From contig AP026544.2 in the NCBI GenBank assembly GCA_026075535.2, positions 4,712,001 to 4,776,000 on the forward strand: a stretch of DNA of 64,000 bases, written 5' to 3'. Both the position numbers and the translations under genes were made by a program. This DNA comes from Tricholoma matsutake (taxonomy: Eukaryota; Basidiomycota; Agaricomycetes; Agaricales; Tricholomataceae). Below are positions 12,301 to 22,616 of the stretch, one piece after another; position 1 is the stretch's first letter; every line of letters begins with the position of its first letter. The notes beneath the pieces were generated by a model. The model was not told where the DNA came from, searched no databases, and saw nothing but the letters and a program-made list of their open reading frames with translations.

Positions 12301-15020
12301 CACACTTTTGCTCATGGTCACTCCACAGTCAAGCAAGTGATTCAAACAAACTGCTTACCCATTTCCTGGGATTCAACTCAAGAATGTGTAACATTCCTCT
12401 TTACATCTGCCAAATGACCCAAAGCTGAGTTACCAGAGCCTGGACAAGTCTGACAATGGCAGCAGTCATAGGCACCATAGAGAAGTATGCACTGGGCTAC
12501 CCAAAGCCCCAGCCCAGCATTGAGGCAGAAGGGGGCATGCCGACAGTGGATAATGCTGCAAAGCAATGAGTATTGTTGCTTTCAGATGAGCTGCTTACCT
12601 GTTTCCTAACCCCCTACGTGCTCAGAAAGACAAAGGAATTTATTTCACCCTTCCCAACTTGTTGTGACCCCAGTTCAACTGCTGCCCCATCAATTGAAAC
12701 AGGTCCTTGTAATGTGGTCACCCATCAACATTCAAGCACAGACATCCCCACTATCAGTAAACCATGAACCCCAATTCTACAGAAGGCAGACACACCTGGT
12801 TTCCAACACCCAGTGCGATCAAAAATGTGCTACAAATCTTTTTACAGCCCTCAAGTGGCTGCACCCATCTGGCCCATTGGGCAGCTGCACCCCCATTCCC
12901 CACCAATCTGAAAGGTCGAGTGCCCAGTTGGTGCAGTTAGGCCACAACATTTGAACGTGGACTTTACAGCTGAAACAAAGTTCAGAACTTCATCAGTGAA
13001 AACCCAGGTAGTTCAGATGAACTACTTACCTAAAACAACAAAGTATGTTGTTTTGTAAAGATGAAGTCAGTGCACAAAGTCCAGAGCTCAAGGCATTCAG
13101 ACTGATTGGAAATGCTAGCAGAAGAGGGAAAGGAGAACATTGATGCCAGTGAACAGTAGTGAAATTTGCTGTCCATGGAAGGTACAATGGTGGGAGCATT
13201 TGGAGCCTGTGTGGTCTGGTTAAACAGGGGAGCAAAATTGAGGTATAGCAAAGTAATGATATGGAGGGTGCAATGTAAAAGAGGCTGTCCAATGTTCCCA
13301 ATCACAACCAGGTGCGAAATAGGAGTGGCCACCAGCTGAAACTGGTGTTTCAGTTTCACAGTGTTCTGGGGTCCATTACAACTTTATTTGATGCCTATGT
13401 ATGAAATCTACAACATTACAAAAGTCTTCCATTAATTTCACTCTGGAACAGCAAGGACCACCACAAACTGCACATTTGATGAAAGGCTGCGGCTTCCACT
13501 TCTGCCCATGTAAGTGCCAATGGTGTATCTGATGGAAACTACAGCATCAGATGGGATTTCCTCCTGACCTCCATACAAGGGCCAAGACAGGAGGTGTTTG
13601 AAGTCATTGTCTGAAAAAGAAAAAGCTTGGCGGTCCTCAGTCGCCTGGCCATCATAATCAGGCACTGAATAGGTGTTAAAAACTTGGACTCTGAAAATAT
13701 TTTACACATGCAGCTTACCAATGTCGTTGAAGCTCCTGTACATATTGTAGCCCTTGAATGCATTTTTTGCAATGAGGGTCGAAGATATGTTTTTAAGTAT
13801 GCTCAGTTTCAATTTCAACATTACCAAAGAAGAAGCTGGAAGGCTGTCAGGGGCTCAAACTTAGAATTAGGAGTTGTGACTTTACAACCGGGAGTGTTTT
13901 CTCTATGGCCTTCACTTTGAGTGGTAAAGCTGAAACCACCCAGGCCTGTGAGTCCCTTATGGTATGGAAACCCAAAATAAGCCCCCAGAGTGAAGTTTCA
14001 TGCCTCATATCTTGGGTGAAGGGCACGATCATGATTCTGTGCACAATCCAGGGGTCGTTATCAAATCCACCTTCAACTGGAGTGAAAAGAAAGCTTTCTG
14101 TGACACAGCATAAAGGCAGGTTGACTCATGTGAGGTTTGCATGTTGCCCAGACTTATGGAATTTCAAGGCCTTCAACAGTGTCCTGCATTTTTTGAGTTT
14201 TATTTATAAAGCTACAGTTCAACATTGCACTTACTTTACTTCATCTTCCTTGAGCTTCTTGCACATTTCTACAAAAGACATGCATACAGTTTGGGCTGTC
14301 ATCTTGCTGAAAGGTTCAATTTCACACAAGTGACTAATGTTATTATAAGCTGTAGAAAGTTAACACACTTGTGACAAAGGTAACCACGTATGGCAGTTCA
14401 GGAAGCTCCTGGTAGATAGGGATCAACATCGGATCTTGCAAAGCTTGGATCATCACAGTACAGCTGTCATTGTTGTTGATTTCTTCTGGCATTTCTACAT
14501 CAAGAGCAGGAACGTCAGATCTGGCAAGAGTTATAAGTAGCCACACAAACAAAAGCTAAGAGGGGCTTACACATCATCTTGCAGGAGAGAAGCATCACCT
14601 ATTCCTTGCCAAACCATTTCTGAACCTGCTTCATCATTGTCAGTATCAGTAGCAGCCAAAACTGTAGGCGATCATGCATGTGGAGCTGTGCCATTGGAAG
14701 TTTCTGACCTAAAAGATTCTCAGCATATTAAGTTATAAAAAAATGTGGTCCAATGTGCTTTTGAGGAGAGTCACATAATGTTCCGGTTTTGGCAGCAAGG
14801 GACTGTTTGCAGAATGCAAGCAATCTGTGGAAGAGGTTAACAGCATGGAATAAGCAGGAAAAGGAGATGGACTCAGCTACTGAAGGTATCTCACCATCAA
14901 CATCTTCAGATAAGTTGCATACACTGTTGTCAGGTAAAACTCTGGATTGATCAGTGAGCCGCAGCTGATTTGGAGAATGAAAGGAAAAATAATCACTCAA
15001 GAGCTTGAGTTTCAACAAAT
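12300..15020 (-). pseudogene. decayed multi-exon gene or genes, family not recognised
   Basis: The minus strand shows a run of splice-like donors (GTAAG, seen as CTTAC near 12357, 12596, 13025 and 13713), each next to short coding-like frames. The best part reads from about 14330 down to 13438. A segment with MIVPFTQDMRHETSLWGL lies at about 14040-13990, a short intron-like gap follows near 13710, and a last exon ends in the frame 13665-13438 (about 75 residues, PDYDGQATEDRQAFSFSDND near its start). A TGA in the middle segment fits a former CGA. I know no matching family. The pattern is that of a spliced gene decaying like the nearby transposons. Confidence 0.45.
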
Positions 15021-16650
15021 GACAGGCGCTTGTTCTTCTTTTCAGCAGCCAGATTTTGATGGGTATGCCTGCGTGAAAAAAGTAAAAGGAAGCAGAGGTA
15101 GCAGCATTGGCATGAGCTTACTTTTTGGGAGCAACCTCAACAGCGTTTTCTGCTGCCTTCACCATTTTAGTTATGACTCTCCTATAATTGATCAGTCAGA
15201 TTTAGGATACTCTAAGAGCTGCACTATACTTGGGTCTAGATCCTTTGGGTTTGCTGTCAAATGGTTTCATGAATAATAATCAAAACACGGAAGTAAATGG
15301 AGCAGACTCTATTGTTCCAAACGTGATGTTTTTTGGATTGTGTTCTTCAACAATCTGGTCTAACGCTGTGCTGTATGCAACATGATTGAGTCACCATTAG
15401 CTTATGCCCAGCAGAGAAGTCATCAGTGTCGCTCACATCATGGAAACTGCTAACAACACTTTGAAAGCTTCAGACCTGGGTTCAGGCTTATCCAATGCCT
15501 GGCTTTTCTTTGTGGCCGGTAAAGAAACAAACTCTCTATCTGAACTTCAGCCATACTGCTTGCATAGCTAAACAAACCACCAACATTTCTGGTGAGCTGG
15601 ACTCCACAATCCTGGTCTTGCATTTTTTTGAAAGTTTTGGACTAAACAGGGCTGTTAAAGCACTGTGGTGAAAAGTGAAAGGTGATTACTCATGATGAAT
15701 CACTGCCAAGTTCACTGGCAACCATCCTATTCAGGTCTATAGCACTTCCTTTGAAATTGGGACAGAGTGGGCATGTACGCAGCAAAATCAAAATTGAGCC
15801 TGTTGCACCATGATGTAAGCATTTTTCTGTTCAGCAAAGCAAACATGCTTACTTTGAGGCAAGTGGTTTCTCTGTATCCTTTAGGGGCCTTGGTATGGTA
15901 AGGAGTAAGTGTGTGGGTAGGGTGGAGGGGGGAAAAAGATGGACCCTGCTCTTTTATTGGTGATTCTCGGCATGTTTACAGGCAATTTAGATCTTAGAGT
16001 GTACATGGTGAAATAGATTGGAAGCGATAGCAGATCTAACATTCCTTCCAGCTTTATCATAACAAAATATAGGAGGAATTAAAAAAAAACCTCAACATGG
16101 ATATGCACCAAGACGGTGATAGGAGTGGCGGGCAGCCCCTTGCAAAAGGATGAAGTTATAAGGCTTCAAATCATGCTTGCAGCCATCAAAACACCCATTC
16201 CACTTTCTGAGATGGATCTCCAGTATGACCAAGAAGAAGCAGGCAAGTGACTGATGTTCACCATTGGAATTTCAATTATTCACTAAAGTGAACACAGTGA
16301 GGATTCTGGAGCACTTAGTTACAGAATCAGACTCAACACCAGGGCAAAACCAATTGGCCAGCTTGTTAAACATGAGTTCTGTCATATAGCCTTGCTTGTG
16401 TGTGAAGTAATGATCTGACAGATTCAACCAAGTTGGGAGCAAACTTTCAAGATAAAGGAATACAGCAACCCAATGTCATGGAGATTGGTCAAAGAGGACA
16501 GCGCTGGGGGAGATGTAGAAGACGCAGTTTTCACCTTGCAAGGGGTGTTGGTTGAAAAAGAGTTGCCACCCTTGAAAGAAAAACCCAGGCACCCTCCATT
16601 TCACAAAATCTACTCGAAAGAAGCGAAAAAATCCCCCTGACTCCTGATGC
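15021..16650. other. no gene recognised
   Basis: Only short open frames without family signatures are present. The base composition is even and I see no repeats of note. Confidence 0.4.
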
Positions 16651-16925
16651 CCCATCATCGTGTCCCCATCAGCCCATCATGTCACTGTCATCGTCTGTCT
16701 GTCCCATTGTCCCATTGTTTGGCATCCTGTCCCTGTTTGTCCACATTTGGCATCCATGTCCCTTTGTCCTGTTGTGTCCCTCGTCTGGTGTGGCAGTCGA
16801 GGTTGTCGTGGTGTGGTGTGGTGCCCTGTCCCATCATTGTGCTGGTCCTCATTGTCCCACTCCCTCCTCACCCCATGAGCAGGGGCTTGTGGCAGTAGGG
16901 GTGGGTGGGTCATCATAAATAGTAC

Positions 16926-16968
16926 CTAAAAAAGTTGGTTAGTATGAAGTAAAAGAAACAAAACTTAC
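16926..16968 (-). other. intron-like segment A1 (43 nt)
   Basis: On the minus strand it reads GTAAGTTTTG ... CATACTAACC ... TTTTTTAG. It has a consensus donor, a perfect fungal branch point and a polypyrimidine acceptor. It sits directly beyond the hairpin at 16970-17005. Confidence 0.7.
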
Positions 16969-16969
16969 C

Positions 16970-17005
16970 TATGGCCCAAGAGATGTCAACATCTCTTGGG
17001 CCATA
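16970..17005. repeat. perfect 17-bp-arm hairpin
   Basis: The arms TATGGCCCAAGAGATGT and its exact complement are separated by a 2-nt loop. The arms show no mismatch. The same hairpin core recurs at 17596-17631 and 47069-47100. Confidence 0.9.
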
Positions 17006-17114
17006 TTTCTATTTCCTCATCTCCCCATCATCCCTCATGTCCCCATCCCCTGTTTGTCATTGTCCCCATTCCGTCGTACCTCATCATCAGCTGCTAGCAC
17101 TTGCGATCCACCCC

Positions 17115-17130
17115 GCGAGCAGTGGCTCGC
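17115..17130. repeat. GCGAGC-NNNN-GCTCGC palindrome
   Basis: GCGAGCAGTGGCTCGC has perfect 6-bp arms around a 4-nt loop. Equivalent sites lie at 16874-16891, 17712-17729, about 17996-18013, 18096-18115, 39844-39863, 46955-46970, 47291-47310 and 47694-47711, once per exon-like block or nearly so. Confidence 0.85.
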
Positions 17131-18276
17131 AGGGCTGGGGGCGGTTGCTGGGTTATTCCTGTTGTTGGCCTCATTGTTCCCCATCCCACCCTGCAAGTGC
17201 TCACAGCAGCAGTTGAGGGTACTGGTGTGGTGTCTTGGTTGCTGTCTCATGCTGGCCATTTGTGGTGGTGTATCTTGCAGGTGGGGGGTTAAAGCAGGTG
17301 GGTGTGGGTGTGCCATCTTGGTGCGGTCTCATTATTATAGCAGTTAGAACCTAAAAATAAAAATAAAAAAAACATTAATTAATCAAACAAAAAGAGAAAG
17401 AACATGAAAAAAAATTACCTGGGGCCCACACAACATCATCATCATGTGGGCCCGATGTAGTCCCTTGCTTGTAGGCATACAGGGGGTGCCATTGTGGGTG
17501 CTGCCTCTCATTGTGGCCAGTAGTTAGTTATAACCTAAAAGAGTTTGTTAGTAACAAAAAAATGAAATGAGAAAAGAAAAGAAAAAACTTACCTGGGGCC
17601 CAAGAGACGTCAACAACATCTCTTGGGCCTTTTTTCATCATTCCTGTCTCGTTGTCCCCCCCTCTTCCTGGTTGTTGTGGGCACCCTCATCCTCACATCC
17701 CCCATCCACCACACAAGCAGTTGCTCGTGGCAGTTGTGGGAGGTGCTGGTTGTCATTGGTGTTGCACTCCCCTAATCGCCGTTGTTGTCATTGTTCCACC
17801 CACGATCCACAGTCGTAGGGCTGGGGCGGGTGCCATCTCATTCCCCATCATCCCCTCATCACTGTTGTTGGTACTGTCATGGTGGCTGCCCCTCCCTGCC
17901 AGGTTGTCATGTTCATTCCTCCCCCTCCCTTGTCCCCTCATTCTTGCCATCCCTGGCATCCCATCTTGTTGTTGTTGTTCCACCCACCATCCACCCCACA
18001 AGCAGTTGCTCACGAGGCTGGAGGCAGGTGGTGTGGGCATGGCTGTTCCTTGCCATCTCCTACTCACCCCAGTACATCTGCACCCATGATCCACTCTGCG
18101 AGCAGTGGCTCACAGATGAGGGGCAGGTGCTGGTTGTACTGGTCCTGTTGGCTTGTCGTCATGGGTGTATCACATCAGCATGCATCGCTGGCAGTAGTAT
18201 ACTCCTAAAAAATTAACAAAATACATTAGTTAGACGATAAAAACAAGGAATGCAGAAAATAAAAACTTACCTCAGG

Positions 18277-18702
18277 TATAAGGGCAACCTAAGCCTCTAG
18301 CAAAGGGAAATCCGAAGTTAAAATTATGCTACATAATACAGGGATTGGGGGCGCACCTAGCAAAGGGAAATCCGAAGAGAAAACTCTAAGGATCCCCTTG
18401 CTGATGCCCAGTATATGTGAAGACGACAAAAATCAAATATAACCTAAAAATAGAAAAAGGCGGAGATAGGCGGATCAAGGCCGCCGAATGACATCATACC
18501 AAGGGGTATGTGTTGGAAGGGGTACTCCACCTCTAAATATAAAAGTGTCAACATATACAAACATGATAGCAAGGGAAAATTAGTAATAAAATCCGGAAAA
18601 ATCATAGAAAATGAAGAATAGAAGGAAATGAGGTGGGGAAAAATATGGGACGAACATAAAAAATAGGAAAAACACACAGGGCACCCCCCTAGTCCCCTTA
18701 CA
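18277..18702 (-). repeat. 3' LTR of element 2
   Basis: On the minus strand it starts TGTAAGGGG and ends CCCTTATA, with the last bases diverged from the expected TACA. A 20-bp motif CTAGCAAAGGGAAATCCGAA occurs twice inside the LTR about 60 bp apart, a possible enhancer duplication. Confidence 0.95.
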
Positions 18703-18720
18703 TCACCCCCTCTCTAAGAT
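18703..18720 (-). promoter_or_regulatory. polypurine tract of element 2
   Basis: On the minus strand AGAGAGGGGGTGA directly precedes the 3' LTR. It is the plus-strand primer for reverse transcription. Confidence 0.7.
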
Positions 18721-20978
18721 GCATCGCCCCGATGCATTCGAAATTGTATACAACCAAAGTCCGTGACTTGAATGCGACGCGATGCAGCAGTGTGCCGTCG
18801 ATGGAATTCCTTGATTAACCGAGGGGCATTTACGTCAGACTCTTCAACCCATGAGTTCTCCTCATACCCATAACCCTTCCAATGTACCAAATACTGGAGT
18901 TTTCCTCGACGCAAACGGCTGTCCAAGATTGACTCGACTTCATATTGGGGTTCTCCCTCGATCACTGTAGGTGGTGGTGGTGGGTGTGAATGGCGTCCTG
19001 GGAACAGATCTGGGGGAGCTGGAAGCAATTTGACGACATGGAAGACGGGATGGAGTCTGGACATGGAGGCTGGGAGGCGTAGACAATAGGCATGTGTTCC
19101 AACGCACTTGACAATGGGGAAAGGTCCCAAGAAGCGATGAGCGAGTTTCTTGGATGGACGTGTAGTGGAGATGTCACTGGAGTCAAGATAAACTCGATCA
19201 CCAACCTTGTACTGAGGGGTTGGGGAGTGGCGCTGGTTGTAAAATCGCGCCATGTCGTCCTTCGCCTTTGCTAAGGCTGCCCTTGCCTCCTCCAAGCTAT
19301 CCCTCATGCGTTCTGTGAACTCATTCACTGTCTCGATGTGTGAGGGAGTTTGGTGAGGTTCAAATCCCATGCGTGGATGTCGTCCAGTGTCTAAGAGGAA
19401 AGGGGTCTGTTGAGTGGAAGCATGGACATGGTTGTTGTACCCAAACTCGGCCAAAGGAAGGAGATCATCCCAATCGTCCTGGCGTTCATTGACAAAGAGG
19501 CGGATGTACTGCTCCAGTTCCTGGTTGACTCGCTCCGTCTGGCCATCAGTTTGTGGGTGATAAGCGGTTGAAGCGAGGAGTTTGATCCCCAGGAGTCAGT
19601 ACAGCTCACGAGTGAACTCTGCCATGAACTGAGGGCCACGATCCGAGAGGAAGGCACCAGGAAGTCCATGTAATTTCCACACGTGGTGGAGGTAGAGTCG
19701 AGCGGCACCTAGGGCACTGACAGTGGTGTGAGTGGGAATGAAGTGAGCGCGTTTTCCCACTGAGTCAACTGTGCACATCACCGCATCAAACCCGTTTGAC
19801 TCTGGCAATTCCACCACAAAGTCGATGCTGACGACGTCCCAACGACTCTCTGGAACAGGAAGAGGGTGTAGCTCACCAATAGGCTTGCGACGAGGGACCT
19901 TGGTGCATAAGCAAAGGTCACAAGTGCGACAATACTGACCAATGAGCCGTGACATTTGTGGCCACCAATAGTTCCGTGAGGTGAGCTCCAAGGTCTTCCA
20001 GTGTCCGGGGTGGCCAGCAATCTGTGAGTCATGGTGTTGGGATATGATGCGCTGGCGAAGGTCTGGGTCATTGGGAACATAGATGCGATCCCTGAAATAC
20101 AACAAGTCCTCCTTTTCAGCCCACTCTGCCGCATGTAAGGAAAGGGTCGATCCCTTCCTCAGTTCTTTAACAGCTCGGGCGACAACATCCTCATGTAAAC
20201 CACTACGGTTTGCGCGACGAATGTCACGTAGAATGTCCCGCTCCTCGCCCTGGGGTACAATGCCTTCCAGTGCCCGAATGGTGAACGGGTCTGGCTGCAA
20301 CAGCACAATGTTTTGGTTGTCACTGCTGCCACCCCCATGGTCTGCACGTCGGGATAGGGCATCGGTCTTCCCCATACTGCGACCCGGACGGTGGTGCAAG
20401 GAGAAGTCGAATCTAGATAGATACAGGGACCAACGAGCTTGACGACGGTTCAATTTCTTGGCCGTCATGAAGTACTCAAGGTTCTTGGGATCCGTCCAAA
20501 TTTCCACCTTGTGTTGGGCACCCTCGAGGAAGTGTCGCCACTCCTCAAGCACACGCATTATCGCCAACATCTCCTTGTCATGGATCTCGTAGTTTCTCTC
20601 TACAGCACTAAGGCTTTTGGAGTAGAACGCAACAGGATGCCACTTCTGGTCCTCCGGAGACTGCTGAGACAACACAGTGCCCGTCGCAAAGTCAGAACTG
20701 TCAGCTTCTACACGAAAAGGACGCGAATCGTCAGCAAAGGTAAGGATCGGAGCGGAAGTGACCATCTCCTTAAGCTTTTCGAATGCCTCCTGTTGTGCAT
20801 TATCCCACCTCCATGCCTCCTTTCCTGTCAAGTTGAACAGCGGTCGTGCATGATGTGAGAAATCCTTGATAAAACGCCGATAAAAATTGATGAAGCCCAG
20901 GAAAGACTGCACCTCCTTCTTGTTCGTGGGTGTCGGCCAAGCTGTGACCCCGTTTACCTTGATAGGATCCATCTCCAC
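18714..20978 (-). pseudogene. RNase H, integrase and chromodomain of element 2
   Basis: Frame 20978-19596 (460 codons) holds the end of the RT connection, RNase H (FRVEADSSDFATG; YEIHDKEMLAI), the H2C2 zinc domain (HHDSQIAGHPGHW, CRTCDLCLC) and the first half of the integrase core (DVVSIDFVVELPES). A TGA at 19596 interrupts the core in ELY*LLG. Frame 19454-18714 (246 codons) has the integrase C-terminal part and a chromodomain near its end ([26 protein letters not shown]). The stop at 19596 is shared with element 3, so it was already present in their common source or arose twice. Confidence 0.9.
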
Positions 20979-21065
20979 TTGACCCTCCGAGATAATCAGG
21001 CCGAGGTACTCGATCTTGGTCCTTTCGAACTCGCATTTGTCCTGACAAAGGTAGAGTTTGTACCG

Positions 21066-21914
21066 TCAAAGTCGCTCTAGGACGAGGCGCGTGATGCGAC
21101 GGTGCTCTTCAACCGTGCGAGTGAAGATGAGGATGTCGTCGAGATAGATGCAGACAACGCCTTCGAGGATGAGGTCATGGAAGATGTCGTTCATCATGGT
21201 CTGAAAGGTGGCAGGGCTATTAGTAAGGCCAAAGAACATGACAAGCGGTTCAAAAAGACCACGGTTGGTACGAAAGGCTGCCTTCCACTCATCTCCCTCC
21301 TTTATCCTCACATTATTATAGCCCCAACGGACATCGAGCTTGGTGAAGTATTGGGCTCCACGGAGCTGGTTTACAAGTTCGGAGATGAGGGGTAGTGGGT
21401 AGCGATTTTTGACCGTGATGTTGTTGAGTCTTCTGTAGTCTTGAACCGGTCGAAGTGAGCCATCCTTCTTCTTGACAAAGAAAAAGGGAGAGGCCATGGG
21501 TGACTTCGATGGTCGAATATGTCCAGAGGCCAGGTGCTTGTCGATGAACTGGTCAAGCTGCCGTTGTTCCTCCAGAGAGAGAGGATAGACCTTGCAGGAT
21601 GAAGGGGTTGCACCGGGGGTGAGTTCGATCACATGATCCCATGGCTTACGCGCAGGAAGAGAGTCGAATGACTCCTTGGAGAACACGTCTTCAAACTCAT
21701 GGAGATGAGGGAGTAAGGAGTTAGTAGAGGATTTAGCAGCGTTGTTTTTGTGGAAGGCCTCGGCGAGGCGTTGGGATATGTTCGATGTGGCACACACCTC
21801 ATGCGATGAGCGAATCGCAGTGTAGAAGATCCGATCACCCTCCTCCACTTCCTCTGGGTCCTCATCATCATCATCCAAGTCCGGCATTAGATCAGGAACC
21901 CCTTCCAATTCCAC
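21066..21914 (-). pseudogene. reverse transcriptase of element 2
   Basis: The 282-codon frame holds the acidic linker, the PWDHVIEL entry block, [34 protein letters not shown] and the catalytic box YLDDIL. Both Asp residues of the active site are intact. It ends in a TGA at 21066, where element 3 has CAA in the same place; CGA would give both by one CpG change each. Upstream, the frame is continuous with the protease except for the TGA at 21957. Confidence 0.92.
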
Positions 21915-21956
21915 TTCAGGTATAGGCAGGGGTCCAGCACAACACTTCTGAGTTCG

Positions 21957-22616
21957 TCATATTGCCACCTTCTGTCCACGACGTTCTTGCCTGGCTTCTG
22001 TGAAACACGTCTGACAGCGGGATGGACATCGGCTCATGGTAACCTCCCCAGTGTGCCAGTCGACCTCTGGGTTATGGTCTTGAAGCCATGGATATCCCAA
22101 AATCACCTTTTGCTTTCCTAATTGAGTGACAGCAAAAAGGGCACGCTCACTATGATCTTTGTAACGGAGAACCAGGTCTGCAACCTCTCGGATGGCACCA
22201 GCTTCATTTGGGGATCCATCCACGTTATATACAGGTATCGGACGTGAGAGTGAGCAAGTATTTAGACGATGTTGTTGTACCAGATGGGAATCGATGAAGA
22301 GACCAGTCGCACCAGAGTCCAGGAGCACAGAGACACCGAGTATCTGTCCAGTGTTGGTCGTCTGCAGTTCGATGGCTAGGTTTAAGGAATGTGCAGAGGG
22401 AGTGGATGCCACAATATACTTGCGTGGTAGTTTACACTCCCATGATTTAATTTTGGGACGTGGAGTAGAAGGAGAGATGGGGAGAGCAGGTACGTCTTTA
22501 GCCAACTTCGAAGGGTCAGAGAGGGGAGCAGTCACAGAAATGGATTCATTCTCCAGGGATTCAACTGACAAGACTTCAAAGCGGTTATGGACAGGCAGTG
22601 AGGGCGTATGATTCAC
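21957..22616 (-). CDS. retropepsin-like protease region of element 2
   Basis: A 219-codon frame overlaps the end of gag by 4 nt and has VLLDSGATGLFID, the retropepsin DSGA motif, at about residue 105. The ILGYPWLQDHNPEVDW segment that closes the fold follows. It matures the Gag-Pol polyprotein. It ends in a TGA (ATA TGA CGA) that element 3 shares; the RT frame follows in the same phase. The start is a GTG overlapping the gag stop, so translation probably depends on frameshifting or re-initiation. Confidence 0.85.
   Translation of the reverse strand: MNHTPSLPVHNRFEVLSVESLENESISVTAPLSDPSKLAKDVPALPISPSTPRPKIKSWECKLPRKYIVASTPSAHSLNLAIELQTTNTGQILGVSVLLDSGATGLFIDSHLVQQHRLNTCSLSRPIPVYNVDGSPNEAGAIREVADLVLRYKDHSERALFAVTQLGKQKVILGYPWLQDHNPEVDWHTGEVTMSRCPSRCQTCFTEARQERRGQKVAI

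Larger units (their letters stand above)
16650..18276 (-). repeat. modular hairpin/intron repeat, locus A
   Basis: A tandem set of exon-like blocks read on the minus strand. Each block starts after a ...TTTTAG|GT acceptor, carries a short palindrome of GAGC-NNNN-GCTC type, and ends in a long GC-rich hairpin (GGCCCAA...TTGGGCC) a few bases before a GTAAG-type donor. Hairpins lie at 16970-17005 (17-bp perfect arms), about 17420-17453 and about 17596-17631, and a fourth is split by element 2. Intron-like gaps are 16926-16968, 17351-17418, 17535-17592 and 18205-18270, several with TACTAAC-like branch points. The exon-like blocks are about 382, 116 and 612 nt. No conserved protein frame runs through them, so a non-coding transcript or a repeat family is likelier than a protein gene. 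Related copies lie at 39540-40260 and 46880-47940. Confidence 0.7.

Noticed and set aside
16647..18216. Many overlapping Pro/Ser/His-rich open frames
   Set aside because: Frames exist on both strands and shift between copies; the conserved units are hairpins and splice-like sites, not a protein frame.
19340..19370. GGTTCAAATCC word resembling a tRNA T-loop
   Set aside because: It lies in the integrase coding frame of element 2 and no cloverleaf can be drawn around it. No tRNA or rRNA gene was seen elsewhere.
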